DNA of 63,984 nucleotides from NCBI GenBank assembly GCA_019787685.1, contig JAHNUO010000071.1:1-63984 (forward strand), given 5' to 3'. A program made the position numbers and the translations under genes. The notes under the pieces are model-generated. The model did not search any database and had not been told where the DNA came from. It worked only from the letters and a program-made list of their open reading frames with translations. This document shows, in pieces, positions 1 through 11,019 of the stretch; position 1 is the stretch's first letter, and each line of letters opens with the position of its first letter. The DNA is from Chiua virens. Lineage: Eukaryota; Basidiomycota; Agaricomycetes; Boletales; Boletaceae.

Positions 1-1360
1 TCCCCACTCACTCTGGCAATGGACCCCATGCATACCCACTCTGGCAGTGGACCCCATTTACACCCACTCAGCAGGCAGTTCCCAGTCACTCTGGCAATGG
101 ACCCCATTCACACCCACTTAGGAGGGAGTCCCCACTCACTCTGGCAATGCACCCCATGCACACCCACTCTGGCAGTGGACCCCATTTACACCCACTCAGC
201 AGGCAGTTCCCACTCACTCTGGCAATGGACCCCATTCACACCCACTCAGGAGGCAGTCCCCACTCACTCTGGCAATGGACCCCATTCACACCCACTTAGG
301 AGGGAGTCCCCACTCACTCTGGCAATGGACCCCATTCACACCCACTTAGGAGGCAGTCCCCACTCACTCTGGCAATGGACCCCATGCACACCCACTCTGG
401 CAGTGGACCCCATTTACACCCACTCAGCAGGCAGTTCCCACTCACTCTGGCAATGGACCCCATTCACACCCACAGGAGGCAGTCCCCACTCACTCTGGCA
501 ATGGACCCCATTCACACCCACTTAGGAGGGAGTCCCCACTCACTCTGGCAATGGACCCCATGCATACCCACTCTGGCAGTGGACCCCATTTACACCCACT
601 CAGCAGGCAGTTCCCAGTCACTCTGGCAATGGACCCCATTCACACCCACTCAGGAGGCAGTCCCCACTCACTCTGGCAATGGACCCCATTCACACCCACT
701 TAGGAGGCAGTCCCCACTCACTCTGGCAATGGACCCCATGCATACCCACTCTGGCAGTGGGCCCCATTTACACCCACTCAGCAGGCAGTTCCCACTCACT
801 CTGGCAATGGACCCCATTCACACCCACTCAGGAGGCAGTCCCCACTCACTCTGGCAATGGACCCCATTCACACCCACTTAGGAGGGAGTCCCCACTCACT
901 CTGGCAATGGACCCCATGCACACCCACTCTGGCAGTGGACCCCATTTACACCCACTCAGCAGGCAATTCCACTCACTCTGGCAATGGACCCCATTCACAC
1001 CCACTCAGGAGGGAGTCCCCACTTACTCTGGCAATGGACCCCATTCACACCCACCCAGCAGGCAGTTCCCACTCACTCTGGCAGTGGACCCCATTCACAC
1101 CGACTCAGCAAGCAGTTCCCACTCACTCTGGCAATAGACCCCATTCACACCCACTCTGGCAGTGGACCCCATTCACACCTACTCAGGAGGCAGTCCCCAC
1201 TCACTCTGGCAGTGGACCCCATTCACACCCACTTAGCAGGCAGTTCCCACTCACTCTGGCAATGGACCCCATTCATACCCACTCAGCAGGCAGTTCCCAC
1301 TCACACTGGCAATGGACCCCATTCACACCCATTCTGCCACAGAACATTCACAACATTCTT
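1..1360. repeat. 50-bp minisatellite array
   Basis: A tandem array of a 50-bp unit that begins near cactcactctggcaatgg and ends near caggaggcagt. Some units carry an extra stretch of about 29 bp (ctctggcagtggacccc and its continuation), giving 79-bp composite units. Copies differ by a few substitutions (aatgg/agtgg, attcac/atgcat/atttac, aggaggcag/agcaggcag), so the array is not freshly expanded. It is already in progress at base 1, so its true length is unknown. It reads open in more than one plus frame because the unit lacks stops, but nothing suggests it encodes a protein. Confidence 0.95.
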
Positions 1361-1566
1361 CCACTGACAACCTAAATCCCACCCATTGATGCTCACTCTA
1401 TCATTAGATCTGATTTACATCTGCTCTGCTAACCCCTGCTCTGCTACTGGACCCCATTTACACCCACTCTGCCATTGTATACCCATTCTGCCATTAGATG
1501 CCATTCATACTCACTCTATAAGTAGAACCCACTCTACCTCTCAGTCTCAGTTCTAACCCTAGATTA
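1361..1566. repeat. decayed edge of the minisatellite
   Basis: Short scattered pieces of the array motif (accccatttacacccactctgcc, split by other sequence) fade out here. No gene is visible. Confidence 0.6.
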
Positions 1567-2300
1567 TGGTTGGGAATTTCAGCAGCCATGTCCACCCGAA
1601 GTCCATCCTACAAAATCCTATCAACCAATTAGGACAAACCCCTAGCGGGCCTACGGCCCGCGTCTAACCATTACTCCCACCGGCCCGGTAGTCACGTGCC
1701 AGGTACCGGAGTTCCCCGGCTTACTAATGTAATATTTATAGCCACCCATATCGGGATGATCGATCTGTTCTCTCACGCTGTCAGATCTCATGGGAATTCT
1801 CTCACGGAGCGGCGTTCTCACGTCACGCAAGGTTTTGGTTTAATCTTAGGGAATTTAGGGTTTGTTTCTCACGCAACGGGGAACTCACGTCACATAGAGT
1901 TTCATCAATCTCCGATAAGGTTCGCTGTCAATAGACGGGAATCAACTGTCACCGTTATCAAGATAGCGGGTATTAAAAACGCAGTCAGGGGCACAGGAGA
2001 TAGAGCGGATCTACTGGAATATTTTTAGGTTTTGAGGTCCGTCCCGTTGTGTCTTATCGTCGAATCAGCTTATCCCGCAAGTTGCCGAAATCACGGGTCT
2101 AAAGGTATATAAACCCCCGTGAGTCTATATGTTCAAATATACTATCAAGAATAGAGCCTGATGAGTACCTAACGAAACAGGGAGGTAAAGGGTGGTTCCC
2201 TTAACCTGTCGCTCTATTTCACTCGTCCTAGACATACTGGCCTAGTTGGTTTGGATTAAACTAACCTAATCTAATCTGTTTCCAGTACTGGAAATGGTCA
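1567..2300 (+). mobile_element. possible solo LTR of a retrotransposon
   Basis: A non-coding stretch with LTR-like features: a TATA-like box (ggtatataaaccccc, near 2105) followed by about 200 bp that could be the R/U5 part. It is isolated between repeats and has no gag or pol reading frame. I could not fix exact TG..CA ends or a target duplication, so the boundaries are approximate and the call rests on general appearance only. An unrelated intergenic promoter is the alternative. Confidence 0.3.
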
Positions 2301-2319
2301 TTCAAATTGCTAAGACTTG

Positions 2320-3180
2320 GTCAGACAGACGCTTACATACACATCAGACATCCTCAGATGGTGGGATGGTTGCTTACATAAGCATCAGAAATGCTTGGGT
2401 GGTGGCTTAGTCGCTTACATAATCATCACATCATCGTCACATCTTCACCAAACATAAGTCAAAATATACCCAAAATCTACCAAATTTTCATTAGATGGTG
2501 GTCAGATGCAGACAAATATTAGTCTGAGTTGCCATGTCTTTTTCATCAAATTATCCTCGGATAATTCCAATTGGATTACCCTTGGTCATATCACTGTCAT
2601 AAATTACCGCAAAACCTTGTGTAAATCGTCTCTCATTTTGTCTAATTTTCCACTGATTTATGCTTGGTGATGTATGGCTGGGTGATTCAATTTTGCTCAA
2701 AAATTGGTCAATTTGTATTTGGTTTATGCTGGGTCATAGTCAAACTTACCGCAAAACCTTGCCTCACTTGACCCTCATTTTGTCTAATTTGGTTTGATTT
2801 TGCACTAAATTATCCTTGGAATATGTATGGCTGGATGGCTGGATGGCTGGGTGGTTGCATTTTTCTCAAATTGTGTTTCAATTATGCTGGGTTATAATTC
2901 TAATTTACCGCAAAACCTTGCATCACTTCATGGTCATTTTGCATGAATTTGCACATTAGTTCGCGCAAATCATGTACCCCTTGAAGTGTGCGGGTTGCCT
3001 TGTCTGTCTAGTCCAAACAATGTATTATTATATTCTGCGCATATCACATATATCTTGAAGTGCGCCATACACATCTTCATTTCCTTACCCGAACCATAGT
3101 CTAACCCCCATCTATTTGTAAAAATGTACTAGAATGTCAAATGTGATCTTATGGACCATTTAGATAGGGGTATTTCCATA
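2320..3180. repeat. AT-rich degenerate tandem repeats
   Basis: At least three diverged copies of a unit of about 140-160 bp share the core ttaccgcaaaaccttg (near 2605, 2746 and 2906), each followed by a variant of cattttgtctaattt. A second short motif, gcttacataagcatcag, recurs near 2330-2430. No coding potential is visible. The sequence is probably an old satellite or transposon-derived array. Confidence 0.6.
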
Positions 3181-3191
3181 TTTAGATGGAT

Positions 3192-3212
3192 TAGGGTTAC
3201 AATGTAACCCTA
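3192..3212. repeat. telomere-like short palindrome
   Basis: Two 9-bp arms, tagggttac and gtaacccta, are separated by aat, with another ctaggg just after. The arms resemble one and a half fungal TTAGGG telomere repeats head to head. At this length it could be chance. Confidence 0.4.
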
Positions 3213-3239
3213 GGGTGCTAGGGTTGGACAGCAGAAGTG

Positions 3240-4275
3240 ATGCATAACTCCCCGTAAAAGAATGTGCACTTCCTCCAACGTTCCAGTCTTGGTTTACCGT
3301 CACCAATTTGCACGTATGGCTCCTCACCGTCCGTTTACGGGCCCTCCCGGCACCCCATGGAATGAATCATATTCAAGGCTTGATAGATCACTTTTTCCAA
3401 GATGTCGAGGAACGTGTCCGTGCTGTGCTCCAGCCTGGCATTTTACCACCCCGTTCGCCGTCCGACCCGTCCGTCACGCTCTTATCGCCCCCCGAAACCA
3501 AACATTGCTCAAACTTCAGCAAATGCATCTCCCCATATTCTAACGGCACCTTTTACACATTCCCTTCTCCGGTCCCACCTCCCGACACAGTGCACTGCCC
3601 TTGAAATCCCAAAATCACTTACTGTTTTCCGATGTTCTTAGACAGTTCATCGAGTATGCCATTCAGGTCATCAACAGACAACGACCCTTCGACTACTGAG
3701 GAGCGCTTGCTCACGACCTCGTATAACATGTTGGAGAAATCACCGGATCCTGACTAGGACTAGCCTCAGACGACAATCATGTCACAATGAGAGAGACAGA
3801 CAAATTTCCCAGAAGGTCATTTCCAGTTCAGAAGTCGAATCGCGTCGGCATCTTTCATCCTGAGCGGGATAAGCTTGATGTAGGCCTTGGCGAGGTTCTT
3901 CTCCTTCAAACCGTACACGGCACACCCACAATCTTTCTGTATATCCTTGAACCACTCCCCTTGTGGATATATATTTAAGGAACATTCCTGGGATGACGGG
4001 GTAAAGATCGTGACCCTCCAGTGCTACGTCGCGAGTGAAACCGTCAACTTGAATGTCGGTAGGATATAGACACAGTGAGCAACTTACATTAAACCAAACA
4101 TCAAGAAGATGCCTTCGACGTCCCGGCTTGCGCTCAGTGGATAACTTGGCAAAGAGACCAGCAAGGACGGAAAAAGGGGCGCTGCCTTTGTTCTGGGGTG
4201 GTGCTGGGTAAATGTTATCTTCACTTATTGGTTCAAATGAACCTGGACGAGAGGATGGCGCTGGTGTTGGCTGCA
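3240..4275 (-). pseudogene. LIG4: truncated DNA ligase IV relic
   Basis: Reading the minus strand from the ATG at 4275 gives the N-terminal half of an ATP-dependent DNA ligase of the LIG4 type (non-homologous end joining). The helical ligase N-terminal domain is recognisable from APFSVLAGLFAKL through YGLKEKNLAKAYIKL to DAIRLLNWK, and then as DFSNMLYEVVSKR. A degenerate start of the adenylation region follows (DGEEPYVQIGDGK, CTFFYGE near 3250). Lesions: the frame is lost near 3975, LLNWK is followed directly by TGA at 3817-3819 (in a CGA-like context), and a TAA lies near 3330. The rest of the nucleotidyltransferase domain and the BRCT domains are absent, because the gene runs into the AT-rich repeats at 3.2 kb. 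It sits tail-on to COQ6, on the same strand. Family assignment rests on motif recall, so a fragment of another ATP-dependent DNA ligase is possible. Confidence 0.7.
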
Positions 4276-4400
4276 TCGTTGTATTAGATTCTTGGGCGAG
4301 CAAGGTGAGTGACCTTGTTCAAATGACTCGAAACGCCGTTACGCGTGGATCATACGGGACATGTTGTTTATATTTGTTTGGAGTAATGATCTGCGTAGTA

Positions 4401-6381
4401 TCACCCAAGGAACCTTGAACTACCAATTCCTTCTCTCAACATTCTCGCAGCACTGGACCCAATTGCAAGACCCTCCACTCCCCGCACAAGCAAATCCCAC
4501 CCCCATCCAAACCCCGTGGATCGGCCTCCGCCCGCATCCATCACGAACGCAGCCTTGATGGAATCCAGCTCATTCGCCACTTCGAGGCCCACCGAACGTG
4601 CCCAAACGATCGGCTCGACCGTGGATGAGTACAGTTTGTGAAGTTTGTCCACCGCAGACATGACCTTGTGGTTTGCAAAGTAACGTTCACTGGGATAAGG
4701 ACGGAGAGCCGTGTACAAGGCTGGAACCGGTTTCTATCAGTCTCATGAAAAGGCACTGTGGACACTACTGACCTATATCCCCATCATGCCTCAGCGTCTG
4801 ATCGATACAACGAGCGAGACGTTCGACATTACCCAATCCTAGGTTAAGCCCTTGTCCTGCGAGAGGATGGATGGTGTGTGCCGCATCTCCTATAAGGACG
4901 GTACGACTGCCTGCTCCTTTGCCCAAATAGGCTTCCCGGGGAAACTAGCAATTGTGCCGACCTGGATTGAACTGACGAGAGGTGGGATAGAATCCGAGTC
5001 ATCCGGCGCGATGCCACCTGAGAGGGCAGACGTAACGAAGGCATAAGCAGAGTATTTCAAAATGTTATGGGATCTCTCTCTGAAAGCAATTTCATCCTTC
5101 ATTGCATCGTGTGAAAGGGTGGCGCCTGCAGCTTCTGCCTCCAGGATACGATCATGGAGATACCAAATGGACACCTCCGGTAAGCGGAATGCAGCATTGA
5201 TCATGCTAGCCAGGACCTCTGGGCCCGATTTGCATAATGCCGCTGCATGACGCGGTTTGGTCGACCACACTAGAGAGGAGACGGTGGGAGAGAGAGGCAG
5301 GAAGGCTATGGGACCGGTCGGATGGAATCTCTGATATGCTGTATGATTAGGCCTTTCGAAGGCACCTCGCGGTGCATGATTGAGAGTGGCAACTACTGCC
5401 TGCATGTCGTACGACCATCCATAGGAGGAAATTCCGGCATACGAACGAACGGGCGAGCTAAACCCATCTGCACCTACCTCGGAAACGATCTATTTCGGAG
5501 GTAGATTGCATATCAAGTCAGAACTTACGAGTAGTCTTGCACGAATCGTCGTGCCATCAGACAAGTGAACAAGAGGCCAGCCATTACTGTCCACTTCTGG
5601 TTGGATCAACTCGACCTTGACTTTTTGCAGTACCTGAATACTTCCTAGTTTGTCGAGGTGACGAAGAAAAGCGCGTTGCAAATTGAGATTCTCCATCAGC
5701 CTTGCCATCTCGCTGGACTCGGCGGAATTTGACAGAAGTTCAGCGGCATCAAAGAGGATGCGTGCATCCGAAATACCATCCCACACCTATGGCAGTTGTG
5801 TCAACCGGTCGCGGGCGTGATGAGACACGACATGCCTGCATCTCTCATATGGGGCTTGTGCAAGAATCACTGGCATCAACACACGCCCATGCACCAATGC
5901 CTACACGATGCACGATGTTGAAGCAGTGTGCTTTTGCGATGTCATGAAAGCTCACCTCTAGGAAGATTCTTGAAGAGTTTGTGATCGAACTAACGCGATT
6001 CGAGAATGTGTCGTGCGGGAGTGACCAGTCGCGAATTTTGGATAGGTCCTCAGCATCGATGAGGGCGACGTTGAGGGACTCACGCACGAGCAGGTTAGAC
6101 CCTGTCGTTCTAATATTCTCGGAGCACAGTCAATCCCAAGTAGACACGGACTCACCGATTGCACTTGCTAGAGCCAACCCGACTGGCCCACCTCCAACGA
6201 TCACAACGTCCTTGTCCTGGATTGACTCGGACGCAAAAGATCGATGTAACACTCTTCGTTGACACGAAATACGGCCGAGGACCTCCTTGACAGTGAACAT
6301 TGTATCATTGTACATAGCTGGCCACCTTTTTCGATCACTTCTAGGCTTGCTTACTAAGCAAGACACCAATCGCCTAGCCAT
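4401..6381 (-). CDS. COQ6: ubiquinone biosynthesis monooxygenase COQ6
   Basis: A flavin-dependent aromatic hydroxylase of the UbiH/COQ6 family, which hydroxylates the ring of coenzyme Q precursors on the matrix side of the inner mitochondrial membrane. The start at MARRLVSC gives an Arg-rich, acid-poor leader fit for mitochondrial import. The FAD-binding motif VVIVGGGPVGLALA follows, then a mid-protein DG motif (GADGFSSP), then the second FAD motif LIGDAAHTIHPLAGQGLN, and a typical C-terminus (SERYFANHKVMSAVDKLHKLYS, split over the usual helix). At least five introns are needed. One of them, near 4935-4966, would be only about 32 bp; otherwise there is a frameshift there. The last exon runs to the stop at 4401. 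The downstream neighbour is the LIG4 relic on the same strand. Confidence 0.88.
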
Positions 6382-7155
6382 GCGCCTCAAATAAAGGGGT
6401 ATATATATCCTCAACTATGGTAAACCTAATGTAGAACTTCAAATTTCAAGGGTCCCCCTCTCGCTCCTCCGTACCCACCGACCAGCCTAGTCGAAGCACC
6501 TTTCTGGAGGGATCCATGAATGAAAGTTGAACGTCGTGAGACTTATGATGCCGTGGCGGTGAGCTTATCCGATCATCCCAGGGGTGTTAGAACCTTTGGA
6601 AGAAGTCCAAGTCTCGACGGATATTTGGGCGGTTTATTCCTGGGATACTGCGGGACATGAGCCTGTGGGCTGCCACGATCTCCATCGGACCATTTTTCAC
6701 TGGGACTCACTCAACTCCGAGTTCACTGTCTCACCGCTCGCCTTCACTCTCACCACCTCACCGTCTCCGAGTCACCGCACTCGCCCTCACCATTACCACC
6801 TCATGCCCTCACCCTTGCCACCTCGCCTTCGCCACCTCGCCCTCGCCATCTTACCGTCTCGTCACGCATCATCCTTGCCTCGCCCCTCCCCCTTGCCTCG
6901 CCCCCACCCTCTTCACCCTTCCCAGTGTATGCACTCTCGCACACCCACCCACACTTCCAGGTGCACGCGAGCGCGTTTACACACGTAGACAGTAAGTCTT
7001 CGCGTATATGCACGCTCACTTGCACTTGTTCGTCCATCGCCCACCTTCATGTGCACCCTCTTGCCAGTCAGTGGGCCATGCTGTGTGCACTCCGCGGTGA
7101 TTAGACGTTGTGTTTATCCATGCTCACGTGCTCCCTTCTAGTCTGACTACTAGTA
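6382..7155. other. intergenic, C-rich low complexity
   Basis: Upstream region of COQ6. Between about 6720 and 6960 it is strongly C/T-rich, with loose repeats of cacctcgcc and ccctcacc. It is open in more than one frame because of composition. I see no convincing gene. Confidence 0.6.
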
Positions 7156-7159
7156 CGAA

Positions 7160-8510
7160 ACAAATGGGGTTCATCTCCATTCTTCTGTATGATGAATTGT
7201 TCCCGTACGGAGTAAATCGAATGGTAGGAAGCGAACCTCGGACTGTGTCCCCACCAGGGTACCATATCCATATCGATCAAAAGGTGCGCACTTCACCTCA
7301 GGTACTGCTGTTAATCACACCAGAAGTTCGGCATTAGTTTTTCACTGGTGAAGCTGTCACAAACCATTTGGGTGACATCCAGGAACTTCGCATTTGGGAA
7401 ATATCACCGACGATAGAGTGCGCAGACCCCTTCTATGGTGAGTTCAACCACCATCGAAGACATGAAAGCTCACTGGTTTCTCGCACGGTTGAGCTTTCAG
7501 AGATGCACGCAACATTGGTAGATGGAGCTTTTCATTGATTCGGATGATATCTGTTACAGGACCCGATTCATCTCGGTCGCAATCCGGCGCATTTGCTTCC
7601 GGGCTTCACCGCCGAAGAATTGACGGTTGCCAAGGGATCCTTGGACTTCTATGAAGTGAGCACTCATACAGCGAACACCCCTTCAGGGACGCCGAACGTA
7701 TCCTGACACAGCGAGTTGACGTGTCTATGCTAGGCATTGGTGATGACAGTAAGTTTCAAGAATTTGCCAGTGGAGCGATACTTCCTTCCGACTTCAACTT
7801 CAAGGTATCTATTTGACCACCCAAGGTACTACTGATTGTGTGTGGCTGATCCGCCTGTAATCGAGGCAGGGAATTACACCCCACTTTACGCGGTAGCCAC
7901 TGGATTGTGAGTGTGGAAAGCGTACTAGTAACGTTGAGAAAATCACCGAGTATCTACCAAACAGGATTTCCGCAAATCTTCCTTGCTTGAAAGAACTGTT
8001 AGTCTAAATTTGCCACACCACTGAGGATTCCCCTAAACTACTCTGGAAGGTGCGATCAGGTTCTATTCTGTTGGCCGAATTGCTCACATCCTCAATTTGC
8101 CGTAAGTGCTTCGGCCTTCCTGTCCGATGAAAGTGCTAGCTCACGCTAGCTGGGAAAACTTTGCCAACGTTACTGAGAATGCGACATCGCTGTCAAGGGT
8201 AAAACATATCGGTTACTTCAAGCGCCTCATCGCGGTGCGGAATAACCATTCTGGGAGACGGAATTGATGTTCTAGCCAGCCTAGTGTGACTACATTTCTC
8301 CACTAGTCCTTTGGCTTCTCAACAACGGCAAAGTTCCGAAAACCGTCTCATGGAACTTCCACCGAAGTGACTGAACACGAGACTAACGGATACCTCAGGA
8401 GACTCGGGTTATCCATGACGATTTATGAAACTCAGAAGTACGATTCTGGGGATCGGCCAGTTCGTCGTCAAGGCAAGGATGGACATCTTAGGTGCCGGTT
8501 CCTTTAATTA
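7160..8510 (+). pseudogene. decayed family 1 glycoside hydrolase
   Basis: Pieces of a beta-glucosidase-type GH1 enzyme appear in the right order on the plus strand but in shifting frames. QMGFISILLYDELFPYG (about 7165-7210) resembles the segment before the substrate loop. RWMELFID, then DPIHLGRNPAHLLPGF, then TAEELTVAKGSLDFYE (about 7525-7655) match the family block DPI.LG..P followed by the K-G-S-x-DFYG motif. GDDSKFQEF (about 7740) matches the GGDDEFQ motif. IYETQKYDSGDRPVRR (about 8420) matches the C-terminal YETQKR.PKDS block. Many stops and frame changes lie between the pieces and no long frame remains. The active enzyme would cleave beta-glucosides. I cannot see either catalytic glutamate in a readable context. 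Confidence 0.55.
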
Positions 8511-9122
8511 ATTGTAAGTAGCCCAGACCGTCCATGGATCACTGTCCTGGGTAGCAGTCATAGCTATCTAGGGCTTGCATTAACCAAAATCCAGATGAAA
8601 TCTTGGCGTGCCAGTGAAGCCCTCTGCCCTTCAAAGAGTCTCTAACCGTCCGAACATTGTCGATGGGTCAGGAGAGCCCCTGGCTCTCGTATCTGGGAAC
8701 CTAAACGAGCCGCCCAAGGTTATGCACATGGGTTATTCAAGGTAGCCGATGGTATCATGTTGTGTTAAGTGCTCCTTATGCCCGCGTGGAACGGCTCCGT
8801 TACCCGGTGCTTTGACTGTGATTCTACTTGCGGCTACTTCGTATTTGTCTGTTAGACATGTTGCCGTGGTCTGTAATTTTTACACAACGTTTTCCAATAC
8901 ACCATGCCTACGTTTTACATGTGCGCTTGAGGGTGACAAGCGTGTGTGCGTGGGTGGTCGGGGTCCGAGTCTAAGTCTGAGAGCTTCAAGTTCCCCGAAA
9001 CACACGCTGTCAGAGAGCGGAGAGATCAATCATTCGACTGCATATCTGAAACTTCATCCATTTTTATACACACGGCCTTTGAAAAACATCTTCATCAGCT
9101 CGACCAATAAGCTCCCTACGCC
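8511..9122. other. intergenic, ERT1 upstream region
   Basis: Contains an open frame at 8749-9219 that overlaps the start of the next gene. It has no recognisable domain and is most likely leader sequence. Otherwise featureless. Confidence 0.5.
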
Positions 9123-10885
9123 ATGGCCAATTACCCCACACATCCCTATGCCACAATGTCCGCACAGCCCACAAACCGTCCGGATCTCGACCACGACCAG
9201 TCGAATGACGACGATGTAGCAGCGAAGAAGAAGAAGACAACGAAGAGACGGAAGGTCAACCATGCGTGTCTCTATTGTCGTCGCAGTCATATGACTTGCG
9301 ACGAGGGCCGCCCGTGCCAGCGCTGGTGCGTGCGATCTTCCATTGTCAGATCCGTGGGATCGATGTTTCTATCAGCATCAAGCGTGAAATCGGTCATTTG
9401 TGCCACGACGAACAGCGGCCACCGAAGACCAAGCAAGATTCGACGGTGCCTTCAAACAGTGCGGAATCTTCCCGGATCATACCCCGTGTGTAATCCTCCA
9501 GCGTTCCGCCGTGATGGATGATGACATGTCCCACAGAACAAGTGTATGCAAGCACTACGCTACAGCAACCCTCAGGTTCGCCGTGGTCCATGAACGTATC
9601 CCAGAATGCGTTCCTCTACCAGCCAGAAACTCTGGGAAACGAGTTCTCTGTCCTCACGTACGCATCTGAATGGATTTTTTCTGCTGTTTGATGACGTTCT
9701 TGTGTTAGCGACTTTTTGGAGACGCTGGATGACGGCTCCTTCTTTACTTCACCTCAGACCGTGACACCGTCTCTCATGTCGGCACCGTACCCTGACCCAT
9801 CACCAGACAATGTTGCAAATACGTATGTCACTCAATCGACGCCTGCCGCTGAACCATCGAGGGGCGTGACAGCCGAACCGCTAGTGGCATCACCAGAGGA
9901 GCCAACACCCCCCTTACTCCCATCAGCGAGTAAGACAGAGAAATTCCTTCTCACCGCAGCGGATCAAGAGTCGGGCTCGCGAGACGAACGCTTGAACCGT
10001 GTCATTAGAAGCAAGTACGAGGCAGGTTTATTGAAGCCCTACGACTATGTCAAGGGTTACGCTCGTCTGTCGCGATGGATGGACCGCAAGTAGGTTATCC
10101 GTCCTTGATAGTCGGCCCGTGGTCATTTTGTAACATCTCAGCGTCTCACGGCAATCGAAGCAAGCAAATTCTTCAACCCTTGTCTGTTCTCCGACCAAAA
10201 TTCAGGGTAAGTAGAACGGTCCGAGAATAACGCCGCCTTCTCACGCTTATCTTGTACAGGCTGTCGCGCAATCTCTCCGGGATATCGTTCGTAAAGCCAT
10301 TCAAATTGTCGCCGCACTCTCTCTGACCGTCTTGTTTATAGGACTTGGTCTTCATCGAGGAAGCTTTCGAACGTCTGTTGCTTGATTACGATCGTGTGTT
10401 TTCGGCTATGGGTGTGCCTGCATGCCTTTGGCGTCGAACAGGCGAAATATACAAGGGCAACCGTGAATTCACCGAGTTGGTGGGTGTCGACGGATACATG
10501 ATGCGTGACGTAAGTTCCAGCGTTTTGTCCACGCACGCTTCTTTACATGGTTCGTAGGGCCGCCTTTGTATTTATGAGCTAATGGCAGAAGAATCCGCCG
10601 TCAATTATTGGGAGGTATGTCAGTATGTACAACGCACGAGCATGCATCTCACTTCTTGGACAGAAATATGGTCATGTCGCGTTTGACTCGACTCAAAAGG
10701 CAGTCCTCACTTCCTGCGTGCTGCGATATAAACCTGTGATCAATACCTCATTGGACCGAAAGAAGCTGGGTGGCGAAGATACGCCCAACGAAGAAGGCTT
10801 CGTCAACTGTTGTTTCTCGTTCACGATCAGGCGGGACAAGTGGGGCATTCCGAGTATGATTGTCGGCAACTTCATCAAGTGCTGA
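9123..10885 (+). CDS. ERT1: ERT1/AcuK-type zinc cluster regulator
   Basis: A Zn2Cys6 transcription activator of gluconeogenesis and non-fermentable carbon use. The start MANYPTHPYA leads through a basic Lys-rich stretch to the cluster CLYCRRSHMTCDEG, then RPCQRC after splicing, then IKREIGHLCHDE. All six cysteines are present only if the 50-bp intron 9326-9375 is removed, which also fixes the frame. Further introns lie at 9486-9536 and 9658-9708, and several more beyond. The middle is Pro/Ser/Thr-rich and low complexity. Then come RVIRSKYEAGLLKPYDYVKG and a PAS-like domain (SAMGVPACLWRRTGEIYKGN ... FTELVGVDGYMMRD), ending with the family C-terminus GIPSMIVGNFIKC. Convergent with CCT3. The domain order and these blocks are those of the ERT1/AcuK/AcuM group; the precise member is less certain. 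Confidence 0.88.
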
Positions 10886-11019
10886 TTTCATCACAAAGCG
10901 TACAAGTATGTGATGTGATCGGTATTTATGTATTAGATTTCGTTGGATAGTTGTTATAGTAATATTCATGAACTTTTCGTCTACTACTACACAGTAATTG
11001 ATCGTGACTGCGATTTTAT

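Noticed and set aside
19..1375. Long plus-strand open frames rich in His, Thr, Pro and Trp
   Set aside because: They are products of a stop-free 50-bp repeat and occur in several frames at once. There is no start context or non-repeat sequence.
3262..3756. Plus-strand frames that look like a small gene
   Set aside because: They lie antisense to the LIG4 relic, whose minus-strand reading matches known ligase blocks better.
6584..7037. Overlapping frames on both strands
   Set aside because: Caused by C/T-rich low complexity. No domain and no splice logic.
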